This document shows positions 1 through 7,023 of a stretch of 17,459 nt of DNA, piece by piece. The position numbers and the translations under genes were made by a program. This DNA is from Desulfobacterales bacterium (GTDB lineage Bacteria > Desulfobacterota > Desulfobacteria > Desulfobacterales > JAUCGF01), in the NCBI GenBank assembly GCA_029940345.1, contig JAOZRC010000029.1, positions 1 through 17,459 of the forward strand, read 5' to 3'. Position 1 is the first letter of the stretch. The number at the start of each line of letters is the position of its first letter. A model generated the notes under the pieces. The model was not told the origin of the DNA. It ran no database searches and saw nothing but the letters and a program-made list of their open reading frames with translations.

Positions 1-869
1 CGCCTGAAGGTGTTTTAGCTGTTCTTGAATATGAGACGCTGGATGAACGCGGCGACATCCGTGAGACATGGATGGAGTATATCGAATCGGCATTTGACCG
101 CATCAATGAAAAAAACGCTAAAAATATCGTGTTGTACCTGAGCAAACACCGCGAACGGCCGGTGGGCCGTAAAGAAATACGCGAAAAAATCGTACCGGAT
201 ATGGATGATTACGATTTGGAAAAAAAAATGAAGGCGTTGATCAAAACGGATATCATCCAGAGGGGGCGCAGTAATTTTTATTACCAGGGCGTGCAGGACA
301 ACATTTTCGACAAGGTCTTCCGCGCAGAGTATGCCGATGATATCGAAGCGTTCAATCCGGCTGAAATCACGCAGGAATATAAAACCCTGTTTGAAGATAT
401 CAGGCATAAATATAATAGCTTATCGGGTGAATACAACCATTTCAAAGGCAAGTTTGCCGAGTTTATCATTATCCGCAAATTGGCCCGGCGGGCGTTTAAA
501 GAAACTGATCTTTTTAAATCCATGTTAAACAATCTGCCGGATGATTTCATATTTGTCGAATATGCCAGCGTGTGGTCATGGTCGGCATCGCCTGTTTATA
601 AGGCGGATATTCAAGTGGATATTTTCGCCCGTGCCAAAGAGGATGGTTACAGTTTGATCGGTGAAGTCAAAAACCGCCGGAAGCCTAAATTTTCAAGAAA
701 TGAGGTGTTACGGTTCAAGGCTAAAGCGAATGAACTGATGCGGCTTGAAAACGTGGACAAGGCGCTGCTGCTCGTTTTTTGTAAGGCCGGATTCACCCGG
801 GAGGCCATTGAATGTTTGCGTGAAAACCGGATGGCTTGGAGTGCTGATGAGCAGTGGATGGCAAAGTAA
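1..869 (+). CDS. Archaeal-type ATPase, C-terminal part (partial): winged helix plus PD-(D/E)XK nuclease-like domain
   Basis: The reading frame is open from the left edge (codons begin at base 3) to a TAA at 867-869, so the N-terminus lies outside the window. The ATG at 72 is unlikely to be the real start, because the codons before it read as ordinary acidic protein sequence continuing into it. What remains looks like a winged-helix segment (about 25-100 residues in), a helical linker, and a terminal domain with Asp in QVDIFAR followed by GEVKNRR. That D...ExK arrangement is the signature of PD-(D/E)XK nuclease folds and matches the C-terminal domain of archaeal-type P-loop ATPases (DUF234-like). 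The Walker motifs expected upstream cannot be checked here. These ATPases are poorly understood and often patchily distributed. The family call is by architecture and is moderate; the nuclease-fold motif itself is clear. Confidence 0.6.
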   Translation, partial: PEGVLAVLEYETLDERGDIRETWMEYIESAFDRINEKNAKNIVLYLSKHRERPVGRKEIREKIVPDMDDYDLEKKMKALIKTDIIQRGRSNFYYQGVQDNIFDKVFRAEYADDIEAFNPAEITQEYKTLFEDIRHKYNSLSGEYNHFKGKFAEFIIIRKLARRAFKETDLFKSMLNNLPDDFIFVEYASVWSWSASPVYKADIQVDIFARAKEDGYSLIGEVKNRRKPKFSRNEVLRFKAKANELMRLENVDKALLLVFCKAGFTREAIECLRENRMAWSADEQWMAK

Positions 870-875
870 TCCGAT

Positions 876-1046
876 TCTGGTAAAAAAAATTCCAAAAACC
901 AAATTTCAAATAAATCACAATGACCACATTTCAAACAACCCGATCTCATTATGCATATCAATACAGCAGCGGTTTTGGGTTTTGGCTAAGTCCCTATTGA
1001 TATTGGAATTTATTTGCGATTTGGTGCTTGGAGTTTGGGATTTCAG
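876..1046. repeat. Quasi-palindromic dispersed repeat, family A copy 1
   Basis: This gap between the ATPase stop and the MFS start is filled by a low-complexity inverted repeat. The left part carries CCAAAAACCAAATTTCAAAT and AAATCACAATGA. The right part carries TTGGAATTTATTTGCGATTT and TTTGGG, which is roughly the reverse complement of the left. The same ordered blocks recur at 6768-7020: AATAAATCACAATGA, ATTTCAAACA followed by TGAT or CGAT, an AACAGC/AGCAGC block, then TTGGAATTTATTTG. The element ends almost at the MFS start codon, so the transporter's upstream signals would lie in it. No transposase is encoded. Confidence 0.75.
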
Positions 1047-1050
1047 TTGA

Positions 1051-2187
1051 ATGGACGGAAATAGGCAATATAAAATTCGATGGATTATCGGCGTTCAATA
1101 TTTTTTATATTTTGGCGTGATGGGCATTTTTTTGCCCTATTTTAATCTTTACTGCCATCATATCGGTTTCAGCGGGTTCCAAATCGGCGTTTTGGCCGCT
1201 TTAAAGTCGCTAATGATGGTGGTGACGCCGCTGCTTTGGGCGATGCTGGCGGACCGCTATCAGATCAGAAGGCCGATCTATCTTTTTTGCCTGACGTTCA
1301 GCACCGCTGCCTGGGGGCTCTATTTTTTAACAACAACTTATGCTTATATGGCGGCCATTACCATTTTTTATGGCATCTTTCATGCACCTGTTATCTCTTT
1401 TTTGGAAGCCTTCACCATGGACATATTGGGGGCTAAGAAAAAAAGCTATGGCAAAATCCGGGTGTGGGGTTCGGTAGCCTTTATTGCGATCACCCTGATG
1501 ATGGGGCAATTGATCGACCTTTTTGATGTGGCCATAATTTTAAGCCTGATATTTGTGGGCGGAATGATTCAAACGCTGGCCGCTTTCAAAATTCCGCACG
1601 TTAAAATGGGTGCGCGAACCGCTTTACTCCCTCAAGTACGACATTTTTTTTCGAAACGCATCATTGTTTTTCTGATCTGTGCTTTTTTGATGTTGGTGAG
1701 TCATGGCGCGTATTACGCATTTTTTTCGATTCACCTGGAAAAATTAGGTTATGGGGGCGCTTTTATCGGTTTTGCCTGGGCATTGGCGTCGTTTTCTGAA
1801 ATCATTATTATGATGCAATCGGATCGGATACTGAAACGGTTTACCCCTGAAAAAGTGCTTCTTTTTGCGTTTCTGGCAGCCGCTTTGCGATGGTTTTTGT
1901 TGATATTTGTACGTTCACCCATCGTGATCATGGTATTACAAGGGATGCATGCGTTTACCTACGGCGCATTTCATGTGGCCAGTATTATTTATATTGACAT
2001 GTTGATTCCAGAGGGAAGTAAAACATTGGGGCAGGCAGTGAATAATGCGGCGACTTATGGGTTAGGGTTAATGATCGGTTTTTTTATCAGCGGTTATATT
2101 TATGACTGGCAGGGCGCGTCGGCAATGTTTTTGTTCAGTGGGTTGATTGCCTTAGCTGCCGGAGGGATTTTTCTGAATGCGGAATGA
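1051..2187 (+). CDS. MFS transporter, 3-phenylpropionate/nucleoside-type permease family (MFS_1-like)
   Basis: A 378-residue integral membrane protein with about 12 hydrophobic segments, the usual length for the HcaT-like (PPP/MFS_1-like) branch of the major facilitator superfamily. The N-terminus runs straight into helix 1 (IIGVQYFLYFGVMGIFLPYF). A short loop carries MLADRYQIRRP, matching the G-x-x-x-D-R/K-x-G/R-R signature between helices 2 and 3. The central loop after helix 6 is short and basic. It should act in the inner membrane as a proton-coupled importer or exporter; the substrate cannot be read from sequence. The ATG directly follows a TGA in another frame, and no Shine-Dalgarno sequence is visible because the upstream bases belong to repeat family A. 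It is convergent with the transglutaminase-like gene, so probably monocistronic. Family confidence is high, substrate unknown. Confidence 0.85.
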   Translation: MDGNRQYKIRWIIGVQYFLYFGVMGIFLPYFNLYCHHIGFSGFQIGVLAALKSLMMVVTPLLWAMLADRYQIRRPIYLFCLTFSTAAWGLYFLTTTYAYMAAITIFYGIFHAPVISFLEAFTMDILGAKKKSYGKIRVWGSVAFIAITLMMGQLIDLFDVAIILSLIFVGGMIQTLAAFKIPHVKMGARTALLPQVRHFFSKRIIVFLICAFLMLVSHGAYYAFFSIHLEKLGYGGAFIGFAWALASFSEIIIMMQSDRILKRFTPEKVLLFAFLAAALRWFLLIFVRSPIVIMVLQGMHAFTYGAFHVASIIYIDMLIPEGSKTLGQAVNNAATYGLGLMIGFFISGYIYDWQGASAMFLFSGLIALAAGGIFLNAE

Positions 2188-2210
2188 GAAATTTGCTGCG
2201 TATGTCAGGG

Positions 2211-2263
2211 GGAATGCAAACTTCAGTTTGCGTCACAGCATCGCAAACTGAAGTTTGCACTCC
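2211..2263. repeat. Family B hairpin between convergent genes (REP-like)
   Basis: Arms 2211-2232 and 2242-2263 are reverse complements over 22 bp with one mismatch, around a 9-base loop. The arm reads GGAATGCAAACTTCAGTTTG then CG. It lies between the stops of the MFS gene and the oppositely oriented transglutaminase-like gene, so it could end transcription from both sides, but neither side is followed by a clear T-run. A related hairpin with a shifted core lies at 5515-5576. Confidence 0.85.
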
Positions 2264-2306
2264 GGTACTTAGAATCCTTTACTTATCCACAATCCATATA
2301 AAAAAT

Positions 2307-3017
2307 TCAAGCGCGGACGACATCTTCCTTTTCAAAATCGCGGCCTGAACGGCCCTTGTTTTTGTCGAACTGACGGATCCATTGGTCCACCCGGGTGTCC
2401 GTATAGGTTTTCCTCCAGGCGGTGACAATGGCGTCCACCGGAATATCAGTAAAAACGCCGTGATCGCTGACATATTCCATAAAGCGTTTTTGATCCTGGT
2501 TATAGGCCTGGAAAACGGAATCTTCATGGCCATTAAATTCCAGCGGAACTGTCTGATGCCGCTGGCATAAGGCGGCATTGAACGCCGGTGTGGCTTTGAC
2601 CCATTTATCGTCAAGATAAAATTCGACAAAGCCGTGATACACGAACAGATCACTCCCCAAATAGTCAAGCAGTTGACGGGTGGCCAGGTGGTTTTTGACA
2701 TCTGCGAATCCGACGCGGCTGGGGATGTCGCAGGCGCGTCCCAAGGCGCACAACAGTGACGCTTTGCTGACACAATAGCCTTTTCCACTTTGCAAGACAT
2801 TACTGGCGCGATAGTGTTCCGGCAGATAAAAGGGATAATAGGGGGTGTACCAGATATTGTCCCGCACCGCATAGTAAAGTGCCACAGCTTTGGCGGTCGG
2901 ATCATCCCCCGCATCGCGCGTCTGCAAATACGCATACGCAATAACCTGTTGATGATCACTGTCAATAATAGCGGTGGGCACCAAATATTGCCAGAGTTCG
3001 TTACGCATCAGCACCAT
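2307..3017 (-). CDS. Transglutaminase-like cysteine peptidase-fold protein
   Basis: A 236-residue protein of the transglutaminase-like fold. The nucleophile region is GKGYCVSKASLL (Cys82) and the histidine region LFVYHGFVEFYLDDKW (His128). Where classical members have Asp in a DPT-type motif, this protein has KATPAFN (about 142-147), so the third member of the triad is not in the usual place. I see no signal peptide or membrane helix, so it is probably cytoplasmic. The start at 3017 has GGA five bases upstream and overlaps the end of lysC by 17 bases; an ATG three codons later (3008) is also possible. It is the last gene of the minus-strand operon. It could be a peptidase, an amidase or a non-catalytic fold relative; the substrate is unknown. 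The family call is firm, the activity is not. Confidence 0.75.
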   Translation of the reverse strand: MVLMRNELWQYLVPTAIIDSDHQQVIAYAYLQTRDAGDDPTAKAVALYYAVRDNIWYTPYYPFYLPEHYRASNVLQSGKGYCVSKASLLCALGRACDIPSRVGFADVKNHLATRQLLDYLGSDLFVYHGFVEFYLDDKWVKATPAFNAALCQRHQTVPLEFNGHEDSVFQAYNQDQKRFMEYVSDHGVFTDIPVDAIVTAWRKTYTDTRVDQWIRQFDKNKGRSGRDFEKEDVVRA

Positions 3018-4242
3018 TGAATTCCGATTTCTGATCCAGACCGAAAGCGCTGTGCAAAACACGCACGGCCAATTCGGCATATTTTTCCAGCACCACGCAT
3101 GAAATCCTGATTTCGGAAGTGCTGATCAGGCGGATATTGATATTTTCGGCCGCCAGGGCGTCAAACATCGTGGCGGCCACCCCCGAATGATTTTTCATGC
3201 CAACGCCGGTGACAGAAACCTTGGCAATTTCATGAGCGGTCCGCACTGTCTCACCGCCGATCTCTTTAACGATCCTTTCAGATATATCCACGGCGCGCTT
3301 GAAATCCAGACGCGCAACGGTGAAAGTAACGTCGGTCATGCCGTTGGAACGGGTGTTTTGGATAATCATATCCACCTGAATCCCCTCTTTGGCCAACGGT
3401 GTGAAAATTTTGGCCGAAACTCCCGGTTGATCAGGAACTTTTCTCAAAGTGATGCACGCTTGATTTTTATTACAGGTGACGCCGGACACGACAATTTTTT
3501 CCATGCCGTCATATTCGTTGACAACCATAGTTCCCTCTTTCTCATTAAATGATGACCTGACATGTACAGGCACATTATATTTTTTGGCGAATTCGACCGA
3601 TCGGATTTGCAATACTTTGGCGCCCAAACTGGCCATTTCCAATATTTCGTCATAAGAGATAAAATCAAGCTTACCCGCCTTTTTGCAAATATTGGGATCG
3701 GTTGTGAAAATGCCGTCCACATCGGTGTAAATTTCACACAGATCGGCTTTGGCGGCGGCGGCGATAGCGACAGCGGTGGTGTCAGAGCCGCCGCGTCCTA
3801 AAGTTGTAATGTTTCCATCAGAATCACATCCCTGAAATCCTGCCACAACGACAATTTTGCGTTGACGGATCAAATCGGTTATGCGGTGGGCGCCGATGTC
3901 AATGATGCGGGCGTTGCAGTGATCGCCATTTGTGCGCACTTCCGCCTGATATCCTAATAAAGATTGAGCCGGATACCCCATGGAGATTAAGGTGATTGCC
4001 AACAACGCTGCGGTGGTCTGCTCGCCTGTGGCCATTAAAACATCCAACTCACGTCGTTCCGGTGATTCCGTGATCTGGTTGGCCATGTTTATCAGATTGT
4101 CCGTGGCGCCGGACATCGCTGAAAGAACCACAATAATATCGTCACCACGATCAACGTTTCGGGCGACGCGTTTGGCCACCTCATGAATTCGATTCAAATT
4201 GGCAACCGAAGTGCCGCCATATTTTTGTACAATCAGAGCCAT
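3001..4242 (-). CDS. lysC: Aspartate kinase
   Basis: A 413-residue monofunctional aspartokinase, full length for the class. It phosphorylates L-aspartate to aspartyl-4-phosphate, the first step towards lysine, diaminopimelate, threonine, methionine and isoleucine. The N-terminal kinase domain has KYGGTSV (residues 7-13), the aspartate-binding ATGEQ (71-75) and TTLGRGGSDTTA (146-157), with TDVDGIFTTDP around 173-183. Two ACT regulatory domains follow, about 264-330 (CITLRKVPDQPGVSAKIF) and 341-400 (KVSVTGVGMKNHSGVAATMF), the arrangement of feedback-inhibited enzymes; which end product inhibits cannot be read. The start overlaps the end of tsaE by 10 bases and has AGGA seven bases upstream, so it is translationally coupled. 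No threonine or lysine pathway gene adjoins it; the downstream neighbour is the transglutaminase-like gene. Confidence 0.97.
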   Translation of the reverse strand: MALIVQKYGGTSVANLNRIHEVAKRVARNVDRGDDIIVVLSAMSGATDNLINMANQITESPERRELDVLMATGEQTTAALLAITLISMGYPAQSLLGYQAEVRTNGDHCNARIIDIGAHRITDLIRQRKIVVVAGFQGCDSDGNITTLGRGGSDTTAVAIAAAAKADLCEIYTDVDGIFTTDPNICKKAGKLDFISYDEILEMASLGAKVLQIRSVEFAKKYNVPVHVRSSFNEKEGTMVVNEYDGMEKIVVSGVTCNKNQACITLRKVPDQPGVSAKIFTPLAKEGIQVDMIIQNTRSNGMTDVTFTVARLDFKRAVDISERIVKEIGGETVRTAHEIAKVSVTGVGMKNHSGVAATMFDALAAENINIRLISTSEIRISCVVLEKYAELAVRVLHSAFGLDQKSEFNGADA

Positions 4243-4748
4243 TTCAGTTCCTGCCCGTTCTTATGGGAAATCAGTCGCAACACATTTGTGGACATATCTC
4301 CATAAGAAGTTAAAATAAAGGTTCGTTTTTCATCGTCTGCGATACTGATTTCAATTTTCAGATAGTCATCCGGAAGGGATTGCAAACAACGCTCTGCCCA
4401 TTCGATGGCCACAATCCCTTTACCATTAAAGATATCGTAAAGACCAATATTAGCATCAAGATCATTTACGTCAACATTATTTACGTTATCCAGCCGGTAT
4501 AAATCAACATGAAACAGGGGCAGCCGGCCAGGATATTCATTAATCAGCGTATAGGTGGGGCTAGTGATATAGTATTGCGACGGGACATCCAGACCGACGC
4601 TCAAACCCTGCACCAAAACCGTCTTGCCTGCGCCCAAGTCACCGCATAGCGCGATAATCATGGCGGTATCCAGGCATGCACCGATTTGGCGTCCTAATGA
4701 ATAAGTTGCGTTTGCGGAGTGGGTATTAATTCGGAGTGTGGCAGTCAC
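4233..4748 (-). CDS. tsaE: tRNA threonylcarbamoyladenosine biosynthesis ATPase TsaE
   Basis: A 171-residue P-loop ATPase that acts with TsaB and TsaD to transfer threonylcarbamoyl to A37 of ANN-decoding tRNAs. Visible motifs are Walker A GDLGAGKT (36-43), TSPTYTLINEY (62-72), HVDLYRL (80-86) and IEWAERC (115-121), all characteristic of TsaE. I chose the GTG at 4748: it comes one base after the TGA of the glycosyltransferase gene and gives the family's usual N-terminus (THSANATYSLGRQIGACL). No ATG fits; an upstream one at about 4856 would overlap the previous gene by 35 codons, and the next internal one removes the first strand. Residues 89-98 are a tandem five-residue duplication (VNNVD VNDLD) from a 15-bp DNA repeat, just after the HxDLYRL motif. 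TsaB and TsaD are not in the window. Confidence 0.93.
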   Translation of the reverse strand: MTATLRINTHSANATYSLGRQIGACLDTAMIIALCGDLGAGKTVLVQGLSVGLDVPSQYYITSPTYTLINEYPGRLPLFHVDLYRLDNVNNVDVNDLDANIGLYDIFNGKGIVAIEWAERCLQSLPDDYLKIEISIADDEKRTFILTSYGDMSTNVLRLISHKNGQELKWL

Positions 4749-4749
4749 G

Positions 4750-5478
4750 TCAGTTGCGATGGAGTTGTCTGATTTTAAATAATTCCTGGAAAACAAAAAG
4801 TGATTTAGCGAATGTGTCGTACTGTATGCGCGAATTTTCGTCATGTTTCCAGCGCACGGGGAATTCGGCCACTTTATAACCATGGCGCCTGGCGAGCCAA
4901 AGAATCTCCGGATCAAAAATAACGCTGTCAAGCTGTTGCAAAGTAAACAAGTGGCGGGCCGCGAAATGCTTAAACAATTTGAAGCCGCATTGGGTGTCCT
5001 TATACTGAAATCCCAGATATGTGTTTTGCACGAATATGTACATTCGGGATGCAAGGGCGCGGCTAAAACGCTGGCGATGGGTGACTTCAGAAGCCGCCAG
5101 CCCCCGGGACCCAATGGCGACATCATAGCCCGCTTCTAATAATCGCAGTCCCTTTTCCACCTCTTGAATCGGCGTCGCATAATCGGCATCCATAAATAAA
5201 ACATGCTCGCCCTGACTTTTGAGCATGCCGTAACGCACCGCATAGCCTTTCCCTCGATTCGGATGGTATTCAAACATTTTCAGTGTAACCAGGCTTTGAG
5301 TGGTAAAATCAGCAAAATTATTTTCAACCACTGAGCCGGTTTGGTCACTGCTGCCATCACTGACAACAATGATTTCGCTTGAATAGTCCTGTCGATTCAG
5401 ATAATTTAGCGTTTTTTGCAACGTGCGCACAATACGATCTTCTTCGTTGTACGCCGGTATGATAATTGAAAGCTGCAT
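4750..5478 (-). CDS. Family 2 glycosyltransferase, dolichyl-phosphate beta-glucosyltransferase-like
   Basis: A 242-residue GT2 enzyme. It has the nucleotide-sugar binding start SIIIPAYNEE (4-13), VVSDGSSDQT (38-47), the metal-binding DAD at 97-99 in FMDADYATP, and DTQCGFKLF (161-169), typical of the dolichol-phosphate glucose/mannose synthase branch. In bacteria such enzymes usually move a sugar from UDP- or GDP-sugar to a polyprenyl-phosphate carrier for envelope glycans. There is no C-terminal transmembrane pair, so it is the short soluble or peripheral type. It is the first gene of the run into tsaE, lysC and the transglutaminase-like gene; its TGA is one base from the tsaE GTG. No strong Shine-Dalgarno sequence precedes the ATG. 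The start immediately precedes the first strand, so it is well supported. Donor and acceptor are unknown. Confidence 0.88.
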   Translation of the reverse strand: MQLSIIIPAYNEEDRIVRTLQKTLNYLNRQDYSSEIIVVSDGSSDQTGSVVENNFADFTTQSLVTLKMFEYHPNRGKGYAVRYGMLKSQGEHVLFMDADYATPIQEVEKGLRLLEAGYDVAIGSRGLAASEVTHRQRFSRALASRMYIFVQNTYLGFQYKDTQCGFKLFKHFAARHLFTLQQLDSVIFDPEILWLARRHGYKVAEFPVRWKHDENSRIQYDTFAKSLFVFQELFKIRQLHRN

Positions 5479-5514
5479 GGTGAACAGTTATCCGAAAAGC
5501 AGTTATATATTTCA

Positions 5515-5576
5515 AAGGAGTGCCAAACTTACAGTTTAGCAAACGCACCTGCCAAACTGTAAGTTTGGCACTCCTT
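5515..5576. repeat. Family B hairpin between hemW and the glycosyltransferase operon
   Basis: Arms 5515-5540 and 5551-5576 are reverse complements over 26 bp with one mismatch, around a 10-base loop. The arm starts AAGGAGTGCCAAACTTACAG. It shares GGAGTGC-AAACTT...AGTTTG-C with the hairpin at 2211-2263, but the core differs in both arms together, so pairing is kept. It lies 12 bases after the hemW stop and 37 bases before the start of the next gene, all on the minus strand. It may terminate or process the transcript between them; no T-run is evident. Confidence 0.88.
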
Positions 5577-5587
5577 CTGAACCCTCA

Positions 5588-6757
5588 TCACAGAAACATC
5601 AATGTAATCGAATTATGGTGCAACATGCCTTCAGGCGTCAGTGCTAATCTTGAAGGCGTGCATATTAGTTTGCCCTGTTTTTCAAGCCGTTTGATAAGGG
5701 TTGAAAATTCACCTGTCAAACAAATTCCGAATTTTCTTTCAAACTGATTCAAATCAATCCCTTCAACCGTGCGCAATTTGACATAAATCATCTCAATGAT
5801 TTGTTGGCGTTTATTGAGTCGCTCTTTGCCCGCCAAAGGAGGTTTTCCTTGCTGAACGGTGTTGATATAGGAATTGATATCCTGTTGGTTCCACGAGCGC
5901 AACGGATGAATAAAAGAATGCGCGGAAGGGCCTAAGCCAATATACGGTGCAAAAGACCAATATTTTGAATTATGAACCGACCGATAATTGCGTTGTTTAT
6001 CAGTGCGTGCGAAATTCGATATTTCATACTGTTCATACCCGTGAGCGCATAGATATTGAACGGCGATGTCATACAATTCACAAATACGCCCTTCTGACAG
6101 CGGTGTCAGCAAGCCTTGCCGCTTTTTTCTATCCATAGGCGTTCCAGTTTCAAACGTCAACATGTAACATGAAATATGCTCCGGTTCAAGTGCAATCGCC
6201 CTTTGCAAGTCATGGCGCCATTGTGTCGGAGTTTGTTGCGGAAGGCCGTAAATAAGATCAAGTCCGATGTTGTCAAAGCCTTGCTGTCGCGCTTTTTTAA
6301 AGGTCAGAAAAGCATCTTGCCCGGAATGAATGCGTCCAAAAAATTCCAGGAAAGCATCATCAAAAGATTGTATGCCAATATTAAGCCGATTAACGCCGGC
6401 AGTGCGATAATCACGTAAGTCAGCCGCATTAATCGTTCCGGGATTGACTTCTACGGTCACTTCAACATCGGTAAAAAAATGAAATAATTGTCCGGCTTGC
6501 TTTATAATACAATCAATATATTTCGCTGAAAGGATCGAGGGTGTGCCACCACCGATATAAATGGTGTCAAAATAAAGGTCGGATCCGCTGACGAATTCCA
6601 TTTCACGGTGCAACGCCTTTACAAAGGCGCTTTGCAATGAAATATCGGTAACGGAATAAAAATTGCAATAGGGACATTTCCGGATACAGAAAGGGATATG
6701 AATGTAAAGACCGGCGGGTTCGGGAAATGTCAGTTCTCTGGTAATTCCCGTGGTCAT
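5588..6757 (-). CDS. hemW: Radical SAM heme chaperone HemW (coproporphyrinogen III oxidase-like)
   Basis: A 389-residue radical SAM protein. The cluster motif is PFCIRKCPYCNFYS with Cys24, Cys28 and Cys31. The residue after the third Cys-x position is Phe, as in HemW, not the fourth Cys of true oxygen-independent coproporphyrinogen dehydrogenase HemN. GGGTPS (69-74) follows, then the long TIM-barrel region, GLPQQT, and a C-terminal HemN_C-type domain ending near LALTPEGMLHHNSI. HemW binds heme and inserts it into respiratory enzymes, so it points to heme-dependent electron transport. The frame is open back to 6916, but those 53 extra codons read through repeat family A and another palindrome and are not protein-like, so the ATG at 6757 is preferred. 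No Shine-Dalgarno sequence is seen. It was often annotated as HemN in older records. Confidence 0.92.
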   Translation of the reverse strand: MTTGITRELTFPEPAGLYIHIPFCIRKCPYCNFYSVTDISLQSAFVKALHREMEFVSGSDLYFDTIYIGGGTPSILSAKYIDCIIKQAGQLFHFFTDVEVTVEVNPGTINAADLRDYRTAGVNRLNIGIQSFDDAFLEFFGRIHSGQDAFLTFKKARQQGFDNIGLDLIYGLPQQTPTQWRHDLQRAIALEPEHISCYMLTFETGTPMDRKKRQGLLTPLSEGRICELYDIAVQYLCAHGYEQYEISNFARTDKQRNYRSVHNSKYWSFAPYIGLGPSAHSFIHPLRSWNQQDINSYINTVQQGKPPLAGKERLNKRQQIIEMIYVKLRTVEGIDLNQFERKFGICLTGEFSTLIKRLEKQGKLICTPSRLALTPEGMLHHNSITLMFL

Positions 6758-6767
6758 AACTAAAATG

Positions 6768-7020
6768 AAAATCCAAAAACCAAAAACCAAAAAAAATAAA
6801 CTACCCCGCCGCAAGCGGACGGGGTATTCTGAAAAGCATTGAACGCCCCAAGGGGCGGGTATTAAACCCGATGCTTCGCAATAAATTTCAAATAAATCAC
6901 AATGATCAAACTTCAAAATTTCAAACAGCCTGATTTCACTTACATTTCAACACACCAACAGCTTTGGTTATTGAATATTTTTTTTGGAATTTATTTGATA
7001 TTTGGTTTTTGGGTTTTGAT
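6768..7020. repeat. Family A repeat copy 2, interrupted by a GC-rich palindrome
   Basis: This gap between korC and hemW contains the same ordered blocks as 876-1046: CCAAAAACCA on the left, AATAAATCACAATGA, ATTTCAAACA, then TTGGAATTTATTTGATATTT and TTTTTGGGTTTTG on the right. The outer arms are rough reverse complements. Unlike copy 1, the left arm is split by a GC-rich block at about 6801-6880. The repeat covers nearly all upstream sequence of hemW and all sequence just after korC. Confidence 0.75.
6801..6880. repeat. GC-rich multi-hairpin element (family C) inside family A copy 2
   Basis: Three short palindromes lie in series: TACCCCGCCGC paired with GCGGaCGGGGTA at 6802-6826 (two-base loop, one bulged base); CGCCCC-AA-GGGGCG at 6844-6857; and CGGGT paired with ACCCG at about 6856-6870. 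AGCAT near 6836 and ATGCT near 6871 could close an outer stem. Its G+C is far above its surroundings, and its edges fall inside the AT-rich family A sequence, suggesting insertion. Confidence 0.7.
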
Positions 7021-7023
7021 AAG

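Noticed and set aside
745..1050. 101-codon frame ending just before the MFS start
   Set aside because: Half lies inside the ATPase gene in another frame and half in the family A repeat; there is no protein-like character.
2211..2263. Classic rho-independent terminator
   Set aside because: The stem is strong but has no T-run on either strand directly after it, so I list it as a repeat that might affect transcript ends.
2279..2965. Second long minus-strand frame overlapping the transglutaminase-like gene
   Set aside because: Its translation is an Arg/Trp/Pro-rich mixture without domains, and the overlapping frame holds the Cys and His motifs and the coupling to lysC.
4233..5126. A 297-codon version of tsaE
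   Set aside because: The first 126 codons overlap the glycosyltransferase gene on the same strand and are not TsaE-like; the GTG at 4748 gives the normal protein.
5505..5535. Sigma54-like TTGGCAC on the minus strand before the glycosyltransferase
   Set aside because: The TGGCAC is part of the family B hairpin arm and its -12 position (TGAAA) does not match.
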